DNA of 64,000 nt, taken from the NCBI RefSeq assembly GCF_003812745.1, contig NZ_CP033831.1, positions 3,348,001 to 3,412,000 on the forward strand, written 5' to 3'. The DNA is from Serratia sp. FDAARGOS_506. Its GTDB lineage: Bacteria > Pseudomonadota > Gammaproteobacteria > Enterobacterales > Enterobacteriaceae. How positions within the stretch are numbered: position 1 is the first letter of the stretch; each line of letters starts with the position of its first letter. Made by a program: the position numbers and the translations under genes. This document shows positions 17,634-26,813 of the stretch, one piece after another. Under the pieces are notes generated by a model. The model made no database searches, was not told the DNA's origin, and worked only from the letters and a program-made list of their open reading frames with translations.

Positions 17634-18062
17634 GTTTTGTTGTCGAAAACGCGTTGCGCTGTCGACGGGCGCTAATGTAGGAGAATCTGATCTCAGCGTC
17701 AACCCTCTTATTTCATTCTCATGACCGTTTAGCCAAACTTGCAGCAATTTGCTGATTTACCGAACGATATTCCCACTCGCGGCCGCCGGCGGACAGGGCA
17801 GGCAGCGGTTGGTATCCATAAAAGACGATTGTTTGACCTTTTTCTGTACGGATAGCTCAATATATCGCCATTGAGATGGGGTTGTTTGCTATTATATGCA
17901 TTAATACTGGATTATTAGTCAGATGTGTCGCTAAATGGAATCATGTCGGCACGGCGTTTTTGGCAAGGAACATCACGTCGCCGCGCAGATTGCCGGGTGA
18001 CAGGCCGGCGATATCGCAGACAGGGACAGACTCATTACATAATAATGCAGTAGAGGTTCGTT
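17634..18062. other. Gap between tRNA-Ser and the POT transporter gene
   Basis: 429 bp without a supportable gene. It must hold the minus-strand tRNA promoter and the plus-strand transporter promoter. An AT-rich stretch at about 17845-17920 is the likeliest promoter area, but I could not define -35/-10 boxes with confidence. Confidence 0.5.
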
Positions 18063-19547
18063 TTGACTCCTTCAGATGCCATGCCGGCGCCGCAAGCGCG
18101 CCATGCCATTCCCCCCGGTGCGGGGGCGCTGTTCTTCATCCAGATCTTCGCCACGCTGGGCTTCGCCGTACTCTATTCCACGCTGGTGCTCTACGCCACC
18201 AAGCGGCTGGGCTTCAACGAAAGCAGCGCCAACGCCATGATGGGCGTGTTCGGGGCCTTCAACTATGGCCTGCACATGTTCGGCGGTTACCTCGGAGGCC
18301 GTTTCCTCAGCAACCGCAACCTGTTCGTGCTCGGCATGGTGCTGCAGGTGATCGGCTGCGCGTTGATTGCCGTGGCGGGCGTGTGGGGGTTGTACTGGGG
18401 GCTGGCGATGTTCTTGACCGGCAGCGGCCTTAACGTCACCTGCATCAATATGATGCTCACCCAGCGTTTCAAGCCGGATGACGATCGGCGCGAGTCGGCG
18501 TTCCTGTGGAACTACGCCGGTATGAACCTCGGGTTCTTCGTCGGCTTTACCGTCGCCGGTTATTTCCAACTGACGGAAAACTACCGCGCACTGTTCCTGT
18601 TCGCCACGCTGGGCAACGCGGCGGCGATCATCGTCGCCGTCTGCCGCTGGCGCATTCTGGCGGATCTCAATACCCCGCTGCACGACGCCAGCCGCAGCCA
18701 ATACCGTTGGCGCATGCTGGTCGGGCTGGCGGTGCTGGTGGCGCTGGTGCCGATCATCCGGGTGATGCTGACCCACGCCGAGTTCAGCGGCCACTTCGTG
18801 ATCGTGCTCGGCGCGCTGATCTTCCTGACGCTGTGTGTGGTGACGCTGCGCCACCACCCGCGTGAAGAGCGCCGCAGAATGGCGGCCTATCTGATCCTGG
18901 CGCTGGGCTCGCTGGTGTTTTGGGCGCTGTACCAGCTGGCACCGATGGGGTTGATGCTGTTCTCCGAGCACAACATCAACCTGAACGTTTACGGCATTCA
19001 GGTGGCGCCGCAGTGGATCCAGAACATCAACACGCTGGTAATCGTAGTGGGTGGCCCGCTGCTGGCCTGGTGGTTCAACCGCCTGCGCGCCCGCGGTTGC
19101 AACATCGACATTCCGCTGCAGTTCTCCGGATCGCTGTTCTGCATCGGCTTGGGCATGCTGGTGCTGCCGCTGGGCATCAGCATGGCGGGCGGCGACGGGC
19201 TGGTGGCATTCAAATGGATCGTTATCAGCTATGTGCTGCAAAGCGTCGGTGAATTGATGATCTCGCCGATCGGTTACGCGATGATTGGCAAGCTGGCGCC
19301 GCCGCGCTATCAGGGCGTGATGATGGGCTGCTGGATGATGGTGACCGGCGTCGCCTCGGTGCTGGCGGGCTACGTCTCCGGCCTGATGCCGGAAAACAGC
19401 GGCAGCACGCCGCTGCAAACTAACCCCGGCTACAGCGAAATCTTCAGCGCGTTGGGCTGGGGGGCGACGGGCGTCGGCGTGGCGATGCTGATTTTAATTC
19501 CGCTGCTGCGGCGCCTTATCCGGCGCGACGGCCCGTCTGCCGCCTGA
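18063..19547 (+). CDS. POT/PTR-family peptide:proton symporter relative (MFS)
   Basis: Inner-membrane transporter of 494 residues with about 12-14 hydrophobic helices, ending in a basic tail. The spacing and the block FLWNYAGMNLGFFVGFTVAGYFQ resemble the PTR2 signature, so uptake of di/tripeptides or a related small molecule driven by protons is likely. The first helix lacks the usual E-x-x-E-R-F-x-Y-Y motif of POT carriers; it reads FFIQIFATLGFAVLYSTL instead. The start is TTG 18063 with AGAGG 8 nt upstream; ATG 18081 is the alternative. Confidence 0.8.
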   Translation: MTPSDAMPAPQARHAIPPGAGALFFIQIFATLGFAVLYSTLVLYATKRLGFNESSANAMMGVFGAFNYGLHMFGGYLGGRFLSNRNLFVLGMVLQVIGCALIAVAGVWGLYWGLAMFLTGSGLNVTCINMMLTQRFKPDDDRRESAFLWNYAGMNLGFFVGFTVAGYFQLTENYRALFLFATLGNAAAIIVAVCRWRILADLNTPLHDASRSQYRWRMLVGLAVLVALVPIIRVMLTHAEFSGHFVIVLGALIFLTLCVVTLRHHPREERRRMAAYLILALGSLVFWALYQLAPMGLMLFSEHNINLNVYGIQVAPQWIQNINTLVIVVGGPLLAWWFNRLRARGCNIDIPLQFSGSLFCIGLGMLVLPLGISMAGGDGLVAFKWIVISYVLQSVGELMISPIGYAMIGKLAPPRYQGVMMGCWMMVTGVASVLAGYVSGLMPENSGSTPLQTNPGYSEIFSALGWGATGVGVAMLILIPLLRRLIRRDGPSAA

Positions 19548-19563
19548 TTGGCGAGCGTGCACA

Positions 19564-19594
19564 ACAGCCCCACTGGTCGGGGCTGTTTTTATTT
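19564..19594 (+). terminator. Rho-independent terminator after the POT transporter gene
   Basis: Eight-pair stem ACAGCCCC/GGGGCTGT with loop ACTGGTC, followed by TTTTATTTT. Confidence 0.9.
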
Positions 19595-19673
19595 TGGGCT
19601 TTAACGCTTGCATCCGGCGGCGAATCGCGGAAGGCTGGAGGAAAACCAATAAAAACAAACGGGAGCCCGCAGT

Positions 19674-20615
19674 ATGAACATCATTTATTACCACCCCTTG
19701 TTTAACGCCCAGGAATGGCTGGCCGGCATCAAGCAACGCCTGCCGCAGGCCGAGATCCGCGAGTGGCAGCGCGGCGACGATCGGCCGGCCGATTATGCGC
19801 TGGTGTGGCGCCCACCGCACGAGATGCTGGCTAACCGCCGCGATCTGAAAGCGGTGTTCGCCCTTGGCGCCGGCGTTGACGCCATTCTCGATCAGGAGCG
19901 CAAACACCCTGGCACGCTGCCCGCCGGCGTGCCGCTGCTGCGGCTGGAGGATACCGGCATGGCGCAGCAGATGCAGGAATATGCGTTGAGCTATGTGCTT
20001 CGCTATTTCCGCCGTTTCGACGAGTATCAGGCGCTGCAGCAGCGGCAGGAATGGCAGCCGCTCGATCCGCACTCGCTGGATGATTTCACCATCGGTATCC
20101 TCGGCGCCGGCGTGCTGGGGCAGAGCGTGGCGCGCAAGCTGACCGAGTTTGGCTTTAGCGTGCGCTGCTGGAGCCGCAGCGCCAAACAGATCGACGGCGT
20201 GCAGAGCTTCGCCGGAGAGGCGCAGCGCGCGGCCTTCCTCGACGGCGTCAAATTGGTGATCAACCTGCTGCCCAATACGCCGGAAACTGTCGGCATTCTC
20301 AACCGCGAGCTGTTCGCTCAGCTGCAGCCGGGCGCCTATCTCATCAACATCGCGCGCGGCGCGCACCTGATTGAAGCCGATCTGTTGGCGGCGCTGGAGC
20401 AGGGGCAGCTGGCTGCCGCCACGCTGGACGTGTTCGCCCACGAGCCGCTGCCGCAGGATCACCCGTTCTGGCGTCATCCGCATGTCACCATTACCCCGCA
20501 TATTGCTGCCATCACGTTGCCGCAGCAGGCGATGGATCAGATCGCCGCCAACATTCGCGCGCTGGAGGCGGGACATGCCCCGGCCGGCGTGGTCGACAGA
20601 CAACGGGGTTACTGA
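19674..20615 (+). CDS. ghrA: GhrA, glyoxylate/hydroxypyruvate reductase A
   Basis: Cytosolic NADPH-dependent 2-hydroxyacid dehydrogenase that reduces glyoxylate to glycolate and hydroxypyruvate to glycerate. 313 residues, the normal length. It shows the nucleotide-binding motif GILGAGVLGQ (~residue 141), the substrate-contacting Arg in INIARGAHL, and the catalytic His in TITPHIAAIT near the C-terminus. The ATG follows GGGAG. Followed by ycdX and ycdY in the E. coli order. Confidence 0.95.
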   Translation: MNIIYYHPLFNAQEWLAGIKQRLPQAEIREWQRGDDRPADYALVWRPPHEMLANRRDLKAVFALGAGVDAILDQERKHPGTLPAGVPLLRLEDTGMAQQMQEYALSYVLRYFRRFDEYQALQQRQEWQPLDPHSLDDFTIGILGAGVLGQSVARKLTEFGFSVRCWSRSAKQIDGVQSFAGEAQRAAFLDGVKLVINLLPNTPETVGILNRELFAQLQPGAYLINIARGAHLIEADLLAALEQGQLAAATLDVFAHEPLPQDHPFWRHPHVTITPHIAAITLPQQAMDQIAANIRALEAGHAPAGVVDRQRGY

Positions 20616-20705
20616 TCCTTCAGCCGTCGTTCGGTAACTGATAAGCTGCTATCGTCATCGCGCCTGCCCGTACCGTTGCGGGCAGGCCCTCTGGAAGGAG
20701 AAACA

Positions 20706-21443
20706 ATGTACCCCGTTGATTTGCACATGCACACCGTTGCCAGCACCCACGCCTACAGCACGCTGCACGATTACATCGCCGAAGCTCAGCAGAAGGGCAT
20801 CAAGCTGTTTGCCATCACCGATCACGGCCCGGACATGGCCGATGCGCCGCATTACTGGCACTTTATGAACATGCACGTCTGGCCCCGCCTGGTGGACGGT
20901 GTGGGCATCTTGCGCGGCATCGAAGCCAACATCAAAAACCTGCAGGGCGACATCGACTGCACCGGCCCGATGTTGACCGCCACCGACGTGATCATCGCCG
21001 GTTTCCATGAGCCGGTGTTTGCGCCGCAGGATAAAGCGTCCAATACTGAAGCGATGATCGCCGCAATGGCGCAGGGGGACGTGCATATCATCAGCCACCC
21101 CGGCAACCCGCGTTACCCGATCGACATTCCCGCCGTCGCGGCGGCGGCGGCCAAATATGAGGTGGCGCTGGAGCTGAATAACTCGTCGTTCACCCACTCC
21201 CGCAAGGGCAGCGAGGCCAACTGCCGGGCGATCGCCGCTGCGGTGCGCGATGCCGGCGGCTGGCTGGCGCTGGGCTCGGATTCGCACGTCGCCTTTTCGC
21301 TGGGTAACTTTGAGCACTGCGAGCGCATCATCGAAGAGGTGGGCTTCCCACAGGAGCGCATTCTCAACGTTAGCCCGCGCCGGTTGCTGGATTTTCTCGA
21401 GCGGCGCGGTAAGCCGGCGATTGCGGAATTGGCCGATTTGTGA
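20706..21443 (+). CDS. ycdX: YcdX, PHP-domain zinc phosphatase
   Basis: 245-residue PHP-family metal-dependent phosphatase with a trinuclear zinc site. The metal ligands begin in DLHMHT (residues ~5-10) and recur in ITDHGPD, HPGNP and the C-terminal GSDSHV. E. coli YcdX has been linked to swarming motility, and YcdY stimulates it. The start is at ATG 20706 after GGAAGGAG; an open frame upstream from 20676 lacks a ribosome site. The downstream gap to ycdY is 42 bp, so they are probably one operon. Confidence 0.93.
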   Translation: MYPVDLHMHTVASTHAYSTLHDYIAEAQQKGIKLFAITDHGPDMADAPHYWHFMNMHVWPRLVDGVGILRGIEANIKNLQGDIDCTGPMLTATDVIIAGFHEPVFAPQDKASNTEAMIAAMAQGDVHIISHPGNPRYPIDIPAVAAAAAKYEVALELNNSSFTHSRKGSEANCRAIAAAVRDAGGWLALGSDSHVAFSLGNFEHCERIIEEVGFPQERILNVSPRRLLDFLERRGKPAIAELADL

Positions 21444-21485
21444 CATCGTCCCGGCAAAATTTTCCGTATTGTATAAGGCATTATC

Positions 21486-22064
21486 ATGAATGAGTTTTCC
21501 ATTGTCTGCCGCGTGCTGGGTACGCTGTTCTACCGCCAGCCGCAGGATCCGCTGTTGGTGCCGCTGTTCACGCTGATCAAAGAAGGCAAGCTGCAGCAGC
21601 ACTGGCCGCTGGAGCAAGATGATTTGCTGAAGCGCCTGCAGCAGGGCTGTGACGTCAACCAGCTGGCGACCGATTTCAATGCGATGTTCGTCGGCAGCGA
21701 GTGCAGCGTGTCGCCGTTCCGCTCCGACTACGTCGAAGGCGCCAGCGAAGCGGAAGTGCGCACCTTCCTGCAGCAGCGCGGCATGCCGTTGGCGGAGGCG
21801 CCGGCCGACCATTTCGGCCAACTGCTGCTGGCGGCGTCCTGGCTGGAAGATCAGTCGCAGGAAGATGAAGCGCAGGCGCAGATTGCCCTGTTCGACGAGT
21901 TCCTGTTGCCGTGGTGCGGCCGCTTCCTCGGTAAAGTGGAAGCGCATGCCACCACCGGTTTCTACCGCACGCTGGCGCTGATGACCCGCGACGCCATCCA
22001 GGCGATGCGCGACGAGCTGGCGGAGTATGAGCAGGATGACGAAGCGGGCGACGAAGACGCGTAA
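21486..22064 (+). CDS. ycdY: YcdY, TorD/DmsD-like redox-enzyme-maturation chaperone
   Basis: 192-residue, largely helical cytosolic protein of the TorD family, with the typical central FVGSECSVSPFRSDY and LPWCGRFLGKVE blocks. E. coli YcdY acts as a chaperone for YcdX, inserting zinc, rather than for a molybdoenzyme, and the gene order here supports the same role. The C-terminus is acidic (EYEQDDEAGDEDA), somewhat longer than E. coli YcdY. Confidence 0.92.
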   Translation: MNEFSIVCRVLGTLFYRQPQDPLLVPLFTLIKEGKLQQHWPLEQDDLLKRLQQGCDVNQLATDFNAMFVGSECSVSPFRSDYVEGASEAEVRTFLQQRGMPLAEAPADHFGQLLLAASWLEDQSQEDEAQAQIALFDEFLLPWCGRFLGKVEAHATTGFYRTLALMTRDAIQAMRDELAEYEQDDEAGDEDA

Positions 22065-22222
22065 CGCCGCAGCTTACCCAGGCGGGCCGCCCGGCCCGCC
22101 GATCCGCTAAACACAGGTTTGCATCCCCCAGACGTAAATTGACAAAAGATCCCCTAATCTGGCGGCTTACCGTCGGTTCGGTCGCGCCTGCGCGCCGCGC
22201 TTTTTCACGCAAGGGGGAGATG

Positions 22223-22864
22223 ATGAAAAGTCACTGGATGCAGCAGATTCAAACGTTGATCGGGCAGAAGGCCGGCGCGGAAGGCATCGGCAAGCTGCTG
22301 GCGCCCACGGCGCTGGGCGGCCTGGTCGGCGTTCTGTTGGCCAACAAGTCTTCGCGCAAGCTGGTGGGCAAGTTCGGTAAGAATGCGCTGATCGTCGGCG
22401 GCAGCGCGGCGGTGGGCGCGCTGCTGTGGAACACGTACAAGCAGCGGGTGAAGGAGACCCATCAGGACGAACCGCAGTTCGGTTTGCAAACCACGCCGGT
22501 GGATCTGCGCGCCAAACGCCTGGTGCAGGCGCTGGTGTTCGCCGCCAAGAGCGACGGTCATATCGATGCCGACGAGCAACGCGCCATCGATCACAGCCTG
22601 GCGCAGCTGCAGCTGGGCGAGGAGGCGCAGGGCTGGGTGCAGGAAGCGCTCGATCAGCCGCTCAGCCCGGAACTGATCGCCCGCAGCGTGCAAAACGAAG
22701 ACGAGGCGCTGGAGGTTTACTACCTGAGCTGTCTGGTGATCGACGTCGATCATTTTATGGAGCGCGGCTACCTCGATGCGCTGGCGCAGGCGCTGAAGAT
22801 CCCGGCGGACGTCAGGGAGGGCATCGAGAGCGACGTCAACGAGAAAAAGCGCGAGCTGGCGTAG
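22223..22864 (+). CDS. yebE: YebE-family inner-membrane protein (DUF533)
   Basis: 213-residue protein with an N-terminal amphipathic part, a glycine/alanine-rich membrane segment (residues ~30-75, with PTALGGLVGVLLANKSSRK and NALIVGGSAAVGALLW), and a C-terminal tellurite-resistance-TerB-like helical domain (VFAAKSDGHIDADEQ ... VIDVDHFMERGYL). E. coli yebE is a Cpx envelope-stress gene of unknown mechanism. Two adjacent ATGs (22220 and 22223) follow AAGGGGGAG; the second has better spacing. The neighbour ptrB matches E. coli. Confidence 0.9.
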   Translation: MKSHWMQQIQTLIGQKAGAEGIGKLLAPTALGGLVGVLLANKSSRKLVGKFGKNALIVGGSAAVGALLWNTYKQRVKETHQDEPQFGLQTTPVDLRAKRLVQALVFAAKSDGHIDADEQRAIDHSLAQLQLGEEAQGWVQEALDQPLSPELIARSVQNEDEALEVYYLSCLVIDVDHFMERGYLDALAQALKIPADVREGIESDVNEKKRELA

Positions 22865-22932
22865 CGCCGCTTGGCAAGTTGGGGGGAATCGTGTCACTCT
22901 TGCCGCAATCTATGTAAGCGGATGATTTAGCA

Positions 22933-24966
22933 ATGATGACCCCACCGAAAGCGGAAAAACGCCCTTATCCCATCACCATTCACGGCGACACGCGCGTGGA
23001 TGACTACTACTGGCTGCGCGACGACGAGCGCGCAGACCGCCAGGTGCTGGACTACCTGCAGGCGGAGAACGCCTACACCGATGCGATGCTGAAGCCGCAG
23101 CAGGCGCTGCGCGAAACCCTGTACGAAGAGATGGTGGCACGCATTCCGCAGCAGGAACATTCGGTGCCTTACGTGCGCCACGGCTATCGCTATCAGACGC
23201 GCTATGAGCCGGGCAACGAATACGCGATTTCCGTGCGCCAGCCGCAGGCCGAGAGCGAGCACTGGGAGGTGCTTATCGACGGCAACCAGCGCGCCGAGAA
23301 CCACGAGTTTTACACATTGGGCGGGCTGGACGTCAGCCCCGACAACCAGCGGCTGGGGGTGGCGGAGGATTTCCTGTCGCGCCGCCAGTATGACATTCGC
23401 TTCAAGAACCTGGCCGACGGCAGCTGGGCGGACGAAGTGCTGGAGAACACCTCCGGCAGCTTCGAGTGGGCCAACGACTCCTCGACGGTGTACTACGTGC
23501 GCAAGCACGCCAAGACGCTGTTGCCGTATCAGGTCTATCGCCACGTGGTGGGCAGCGATCCGCAGCAGGACGAGCTGATTTACGAAGAGCTGGACGATAC
23601 CTTCTACGTCGGGCTGGAGAAGACCACCTCCGAGCGCTTTATCCTGATCCACCTGAGCAGCACCACCACCTCGGAGATCTTGCTGCTGGACGCCGATCGT
23701 GCGGACGCCAAGCCGCAGCTGTTCGTGCCGCGCCGCAAGGATCATGAGTACGCCATCGATCACTATCACCAGCATTTCTACATCCGCTCCAACAAGGACG
23801 GCAAGAACTTCGGCCTGTACCAAAGCGAACAGGCGGACGAAGCGCAGTGGCAGACGCTGATCGCCCCGCGCGCCGACGTGATGCTGGAGGGCTTCAGCCT
23901 GTTCCGCGACTGGCTGGTGGTGGAAGAACGCAATGCCGGCCTGACGCTGCTGCGCCAGATCCACTGGCAGACTGGCGAAGAGAAGCGCATCGCCTTCGAC
24001 GATCCGACTTACACCACCTGGCTGGCGTACAACCCGGATCCGGAAACCGCGCTGCTGCGCTACGGCTATTCGTCGATGACCACCCCGACCACGCTGTATG
24101 AGCTGAACATGGACAGCGGCGAGCGGACGATGCTCAAACAGCAGGAAGTGAAGAACTTCACGCCGGAAAACTACCGCAGCGAGCGGGTGTGGGTGAAGGC
24201 GCGCGATGGCGTCGAGGTGCCGGTTTCGCTGGTGTATCGCCAGGACTGCTTCCAGCGCGGCGCCAACCCGCTGATGGTGTACGGCTACGGTTCTTACGGC
24301 AGCAGCATGGATCCGGCGTTCAGCGCCAGCCGCCTGAGCCTGCTGGATCGCGGTTTCGTGTTCGCGCTGGCGCACATTCGCGGCGGCGGCGAGCTGGGGC
24401 AGCTGTGGTATGAAGACGGCAAACTGTTCAACAAGCAGAACACCTTCAACGACTTTATCGATGTGACCGAAACGTTGATCGCCCAGGGATACGGCGACGG
24501 CAAGCGGGTGTTCGCCATGGGCGGCAGCGCCGGCGGTTTGCTGATGGGCGCGGTGATCAACCAGGCGCCGCAGTTGTTCCACGGCGTGGTGGCACAGGTG
24601 CCGTTCGTCGACGTGGTGACCACCATGCTGGATGAGTCCATCCCGCTGACCACCGGCGAATACGACGAGTGGGGCAACCCGAACGAACAGGCCTATTACG
24701 ACTACATCAAGCAGTACAGCCCGTACGATCAGGTGAAGGCGCAGGCATACCCGCATCTGCTGGTGACCACCGGCCTGCACGATTCGCAGGTGCAATATTG
24801 GGAGCCGGCCAAATGGGTGGCCAAACTGCGCGAGCTGAAAACCGACGATCGTCAGCTGCTGCTGTATACGGACATGGATGCCGGCCACGGCGGCAAGTCC
24901 GGGCGCTTCAAGGCCTATGAGGATATTGCGCTGGAGTACGCTTTCATTCTGGCGCTGGCAGAGTAA
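22933..24966 (+). CDS. ptrB: PtrB, oligopeptidase B (protease II)
   Basis: Cytosolic serine peptidase of family S9A that cuts short peptides after Lys or Arg. 677 residues. A seven-bladed beta-propeller occupies residues ~70-400 and the alpha/beta-hydrolase catalytic domain the rest. The triad is visible: Ser in GGSAGG (about residue 533), Asp in [14 protein letters not shown], and His in [13 protein letters not shown] 22933 or 22936 starts it. Sits between yebE and exoX as in E. coli, convergent with exoX. Confidence 0.97.
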   Translation: MMTPPKAEKRPYPITIHGDTRVDDYYWLRDDERADRQVLDYLQAENAYTDAMLKPQQALRETLYEEMVARIPQQEHSVPYVRHGYRYQTRYEPGNEYAISVRQPQAESEHWEVLIDGNQRAENHEFYTLGGLDVSPDNQRLGVAEDFLSRRQYDIRFKNLADGSWADEVLENTSGSFEWANDSSTVYYVRKHAKTLLPYQVYRHVVGSDPQQDELIYEELDDTFYVGLEKTTSERFILIHLSSTTTSEILLLDADRADAKPQLFVPRRKDHEYAIDHYHQHFYIRSNKDGKNFGLYQSEQADEAQWQTLIAPRADVMLEGFSLFRDWLVVEERNAGLTLLRQIHWQTGEEKRIAFDDPTYTTWLAYNPDPETALLRYGYSSMTTPTTLYELNMDSGERTMLKQQEVKNFTPENYRSERVWVKARDGVEVPVSLVYRQDCFQRGANPLMVYGYGSYGSSMDPAFSASRLSLLDRGFVFALAHIRGGGELGQLWYEDGKLFNKQNTFNDFIDVTETLIAQGYGDGKRVFAMGGSAGGLLMGAVINQAPQLFHGVVAQVPFVDVVTTMLDESIPLTTGEYDEWGNPNEQAYYDYIKQYSPYDQVKAQAYPHLLVTTGLHDSQVQYWEPAKWVAKLRELKTDDRQLLLYTDMDAGHGGKSGRFKAYEDIALEYAFILALAE

Positions 24967-25001
24967 CGGCGAACGGCGGGCGGCCTGTGCCGCCCGTTGT
25001 G

Positions 25002-25670
25002 TTAGCCAATCAGATAGTATTTCAGCGTGTGTTTCATGTCCGGGCTCAGATCGTCGATGGATTTCAGCATCCAGCGCAGATAGCCGGGATCTTCCTGGGC
25101 GATGCGATCGATCTCCTGCCCGCGATACTTGCCGAACTTGAACTTCTTCAGCAGCACCGGCTGTTCGGTGATCTGCACCATTTGCTCCGGCGTCCAGCCC
25201 GAATCCTTGATGATGCGTTGCAGCAACGCAGCGGTGACGTAGCAGTCATACAGCGCGCGGTGCGGGTACAGCGTGGCGTCTGCCGGTAGCTGCACGTCCA
25301 GGTTCAGCGCGTAGCGCAGATATTGGTTGCCGTACTTGATGTCCGGATACAGCGTGCGCGCCAGCTTGAGGGTACAGATCCAGGCGCCGTTCATCTCCGG
25401 CAGCACGCCGCGATCGAAAGCGGCGTTGTGCGCCACGTAGTAGGGGCTGCCCTGATAGCGGCCGATCGCCACCGCGATGCGCGGTTTGCCTTCCACCATC
25501 TGTTCGGTGATGTGATGAATCGCCATCGCGTCGAGGCTGATGGGGCGATCCGGGCTGACCAGATCGCTCATCGGGTTGGTTAACTGACCGTCGAGCAGAT
25601 CGAGGGAGGCCACTTCCACCACGCCGCCGTCCAGCCCGCAGGTCTCGGTATCTATTACGCGTAACGTCAT
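25002..25670 (-). CDS. exoX: ExoX, exodeoxyribonuclease X
   Basis: DnaQ-family 3'-5' exonuclease of 222 residues that degrades single-strand tails in methyl-directed mismatch repair and recombination. Motif Exo I is VIDTETCGL at the N-terminus, Exo II is VAHNAAFDRGVL around residue 90, and Exo III is the YPHRALYDCYVT region near 140, with catalytic Asp/Glu and His. The start is ATG 25670 because the N-terminus then matches E. coli ExoX (220 residues) and GGAGG lies just upstream. It probably shares transcription with the nitrilase-family gene 27 bp upstream. Confidence 0.95.
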   Translation of the reverse strand: MTLRVIDTETCGLDGGVVEVASLDLLDGQLTNPMSDLVSPDRPISLDAMAIHHITEQMVEGKPRIAVAIGRYQGSPYYVAHNAAFDRGVLPEMNGAWICTLKLARTLYPDIKYGNQYLRYALNLDVQLPADATLYPHRALYDCYVTAALLQRIIKDSGWTPEQMVQITEQPVLLKKFKFGKYRGQEIDRIAQEDPGYLRWMLKSIDDLSPDMKHTLKYYLIG

Positions 25671-25696
25671 GTTTTCCTCCGCGTTGCCGTCAGCCC

Positions 25697-26443
25697 TCAG
25701 CTTAACCGGCACAGGCGGCCGTGCCAACCGTCGGAAGTCTTGTCGGCGATGATCAGCCCTGGAGCGTCATCCGGCGCGGCAACCAGGAGCTCTCCCGTAT
25801 GATTCCAGATGGCGCTGCGGCCAGCCGGGATCCAGCCACCGGTCGGTGCCGCATGGTTGGCCATCAGCGTGAGCATACCGTAACGCCGGGCATAGTCTGC
25901 CAGTGCGGCGCTGTCTTTCGCATAACCGGCTTCAGATACCAGTACGCCGGCGGCATAAATGTGCGCACCCGCCCGTGCGGCGGCGCTTGCGTGGTCGGGC
26001 TGCGAAGTATCGGCACAGATAGCCAGCGCGACGTTGTGGTGATGGAATTCCAGCAACGAGCCGCCATTACCGGGCGAGAAGTATTGTTGTTCCGCGCCGT
26101 GCAGATGCTGTTTGGTATAGGTAGTCAATGCGCCGTTGGGGTGAAAGATCAATGCGACGATATGCAATGCTGGGCCACTGCGCAAAGGCGCGCCGACGAT
26201 GATCGTCATCTGCCGCGCATGCGCCGCTGCGCTGAGCGGCAGCAGGCGAGGATCGTCCTGAGTCAGCGCCAGCTCGGGGGCGCAGGCCAGCTCGTAGCCG
26301 CTCAGCGACAGCTCGGGAAAAACCAGCAACTGCACCTGCTGGTCTGCTGCCTGCGCAACAAATTCAAGGTGACGTTCAAGGTTACAGGCGATATCGGCCG
26401 CAGCAGTGGGGTATTGGGCGGCGGCAAGGGTGGGGCAGAACAT
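25697..26443 (-). CDS. yobB: Carbon-nitrogen hydrolase (nitrilase superfamily), YobB-like
   Basis: 248-residue amidase-fold protein. The catalytic triad is visible: Glu in FPELSLSGYE (~residue 44), Lys in YTKQHLHG (~110) and Cys in LAICADTSQ (~144). The substrate is unknown; it may hydrolyse an amide or nitrile of a small metabolite. Position next to exoX matches E. coli yobB, so the symbol is used by synteny and family. A perfect-palindrome terminator precedes it, separating it from the upstream small gene. Confidence 0.85.
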   Translation of the reverse strand: MFCPTLAAAQYPTAAADIACNLERHLEFVAQAADQQVQLLVFPELSLSGYELACAPELALTQDDPRLLPLSAAAHARQMTIIVGAPLRSGPALHIVALIFHPNGALTTYTKQHLHGAEQQYFSPGNGGSLLEFHHHNVALAICADTSQPDHASAAARAGAHIYAAGVLVSEAGYAKDSAALADYARRYGMLTLMANHAAPTGGWIPAGRSAIWNHTGELLVAAPDDAPGLIIADKTSDGWHGRLCRLS

Positions 26444-26464
26444 CGGCCATCTCTCCTGTGAGGC

Positions 26465-26490
26465 AATAAAAAACCCGCCTAGGCGGGTTT
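26465..26490 (-). terminator. Terminator of the small basic-protein gene
   Basis: A 20-bp perfect palindrome (AAACCCGCCT/AGGCGGGTTT, 26471-26490) has an A-run on its left, which is a T-run for minus-strand transcripts. Confidence 0.8.
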
Positions 26491-26510
26491 AATGACGAAT
26501 AGAAGGACGC

Positions 26511-26621
26511 TTACTCACCAGACGGATGCGCTTTTTTCGCGCGTTTCTCCGCACGTTTCTCGGCTGGGGTTTTCAACGGCTTTTTCTTCGCATTCTTTTT
26601 GCTATCCATTCCCTTACTCAT
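26511..26621 (-). CDS. Small lysine-rich protein (36 residues), unknown function
   Basis: Short gene: ATG at 26621 preceded by AGAGG with 5-nt spacing, 36 codons, TAA at 26511, then a strong terminator, so it has the parts of a real transcription unit. The product is strikingly basic, about 15 Lys/Arg in 36 residues, with runs such as NAKKKPLKTPAEKRAEKRAKK. It has no membrane segment or signal. A nucleic-acid- or ribosome-binding role is only a guess. It is between yobB and the DksA-like gene and divergent from the latter. Confidence 0.65.
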   Translation of the reverse strand: MSKGMDSKKNAKKKPLKTPAEKRAEKRAKKAHPSGE

Positions 26622-26771
26622 GATGGCCTCTCGTTACCTATGATTGGGTGGCTTGCTCGGCCATTAACCGCCTAAAGCCAAGAGGATGCAAGTGGCAAAG
26701 TGCGGGTTTTGTTTAACTGGCTGTTTGTGCGTGAAATTTTGTTTTTGGATGACCGGGTGCTAATAATAAAT

Positions 26772-26794
26772 ATTATGTTATAATATTACACTTT
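26772..26794. promoter_or_regulatory. Candidate Zur box upstream of the DksA paralogue
   Basis: The core ATGTTATAATAT (26775-26786) with ACA at 26788-26790 matches 17 of 23 positions of the gamma-proteobacterial Zur operator (GAAATGTTATA-N-TATAACATTTC). It ends 19 bp before the start codon at 26814, where Zn-Zur would overlap the promoter and silence the gene when zinc is plentiful. Confidence 0.75.
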
Positions 26795-26813
26795 TAAGTG
26801 TTGGGAGAGCGCA

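Noticed and set aside
17063-17747. Several overlapping open frames of 60-150 codons in the tRNA-Ser repeats
   Set aside because: They are products of the 164-bp repeat (not divisible by 3, so each repeat changes frame) and run through the tRNA and terminators; no conserved protein signal. Such frames are often misannotated as hypothetical proteins.
19674-20603. 369-codon minus-strand frame across ghrA (about 19494-20603)
   Set aside because: Antisense shadow of ghrA; GhrA motifs on the plus strand are decisive.
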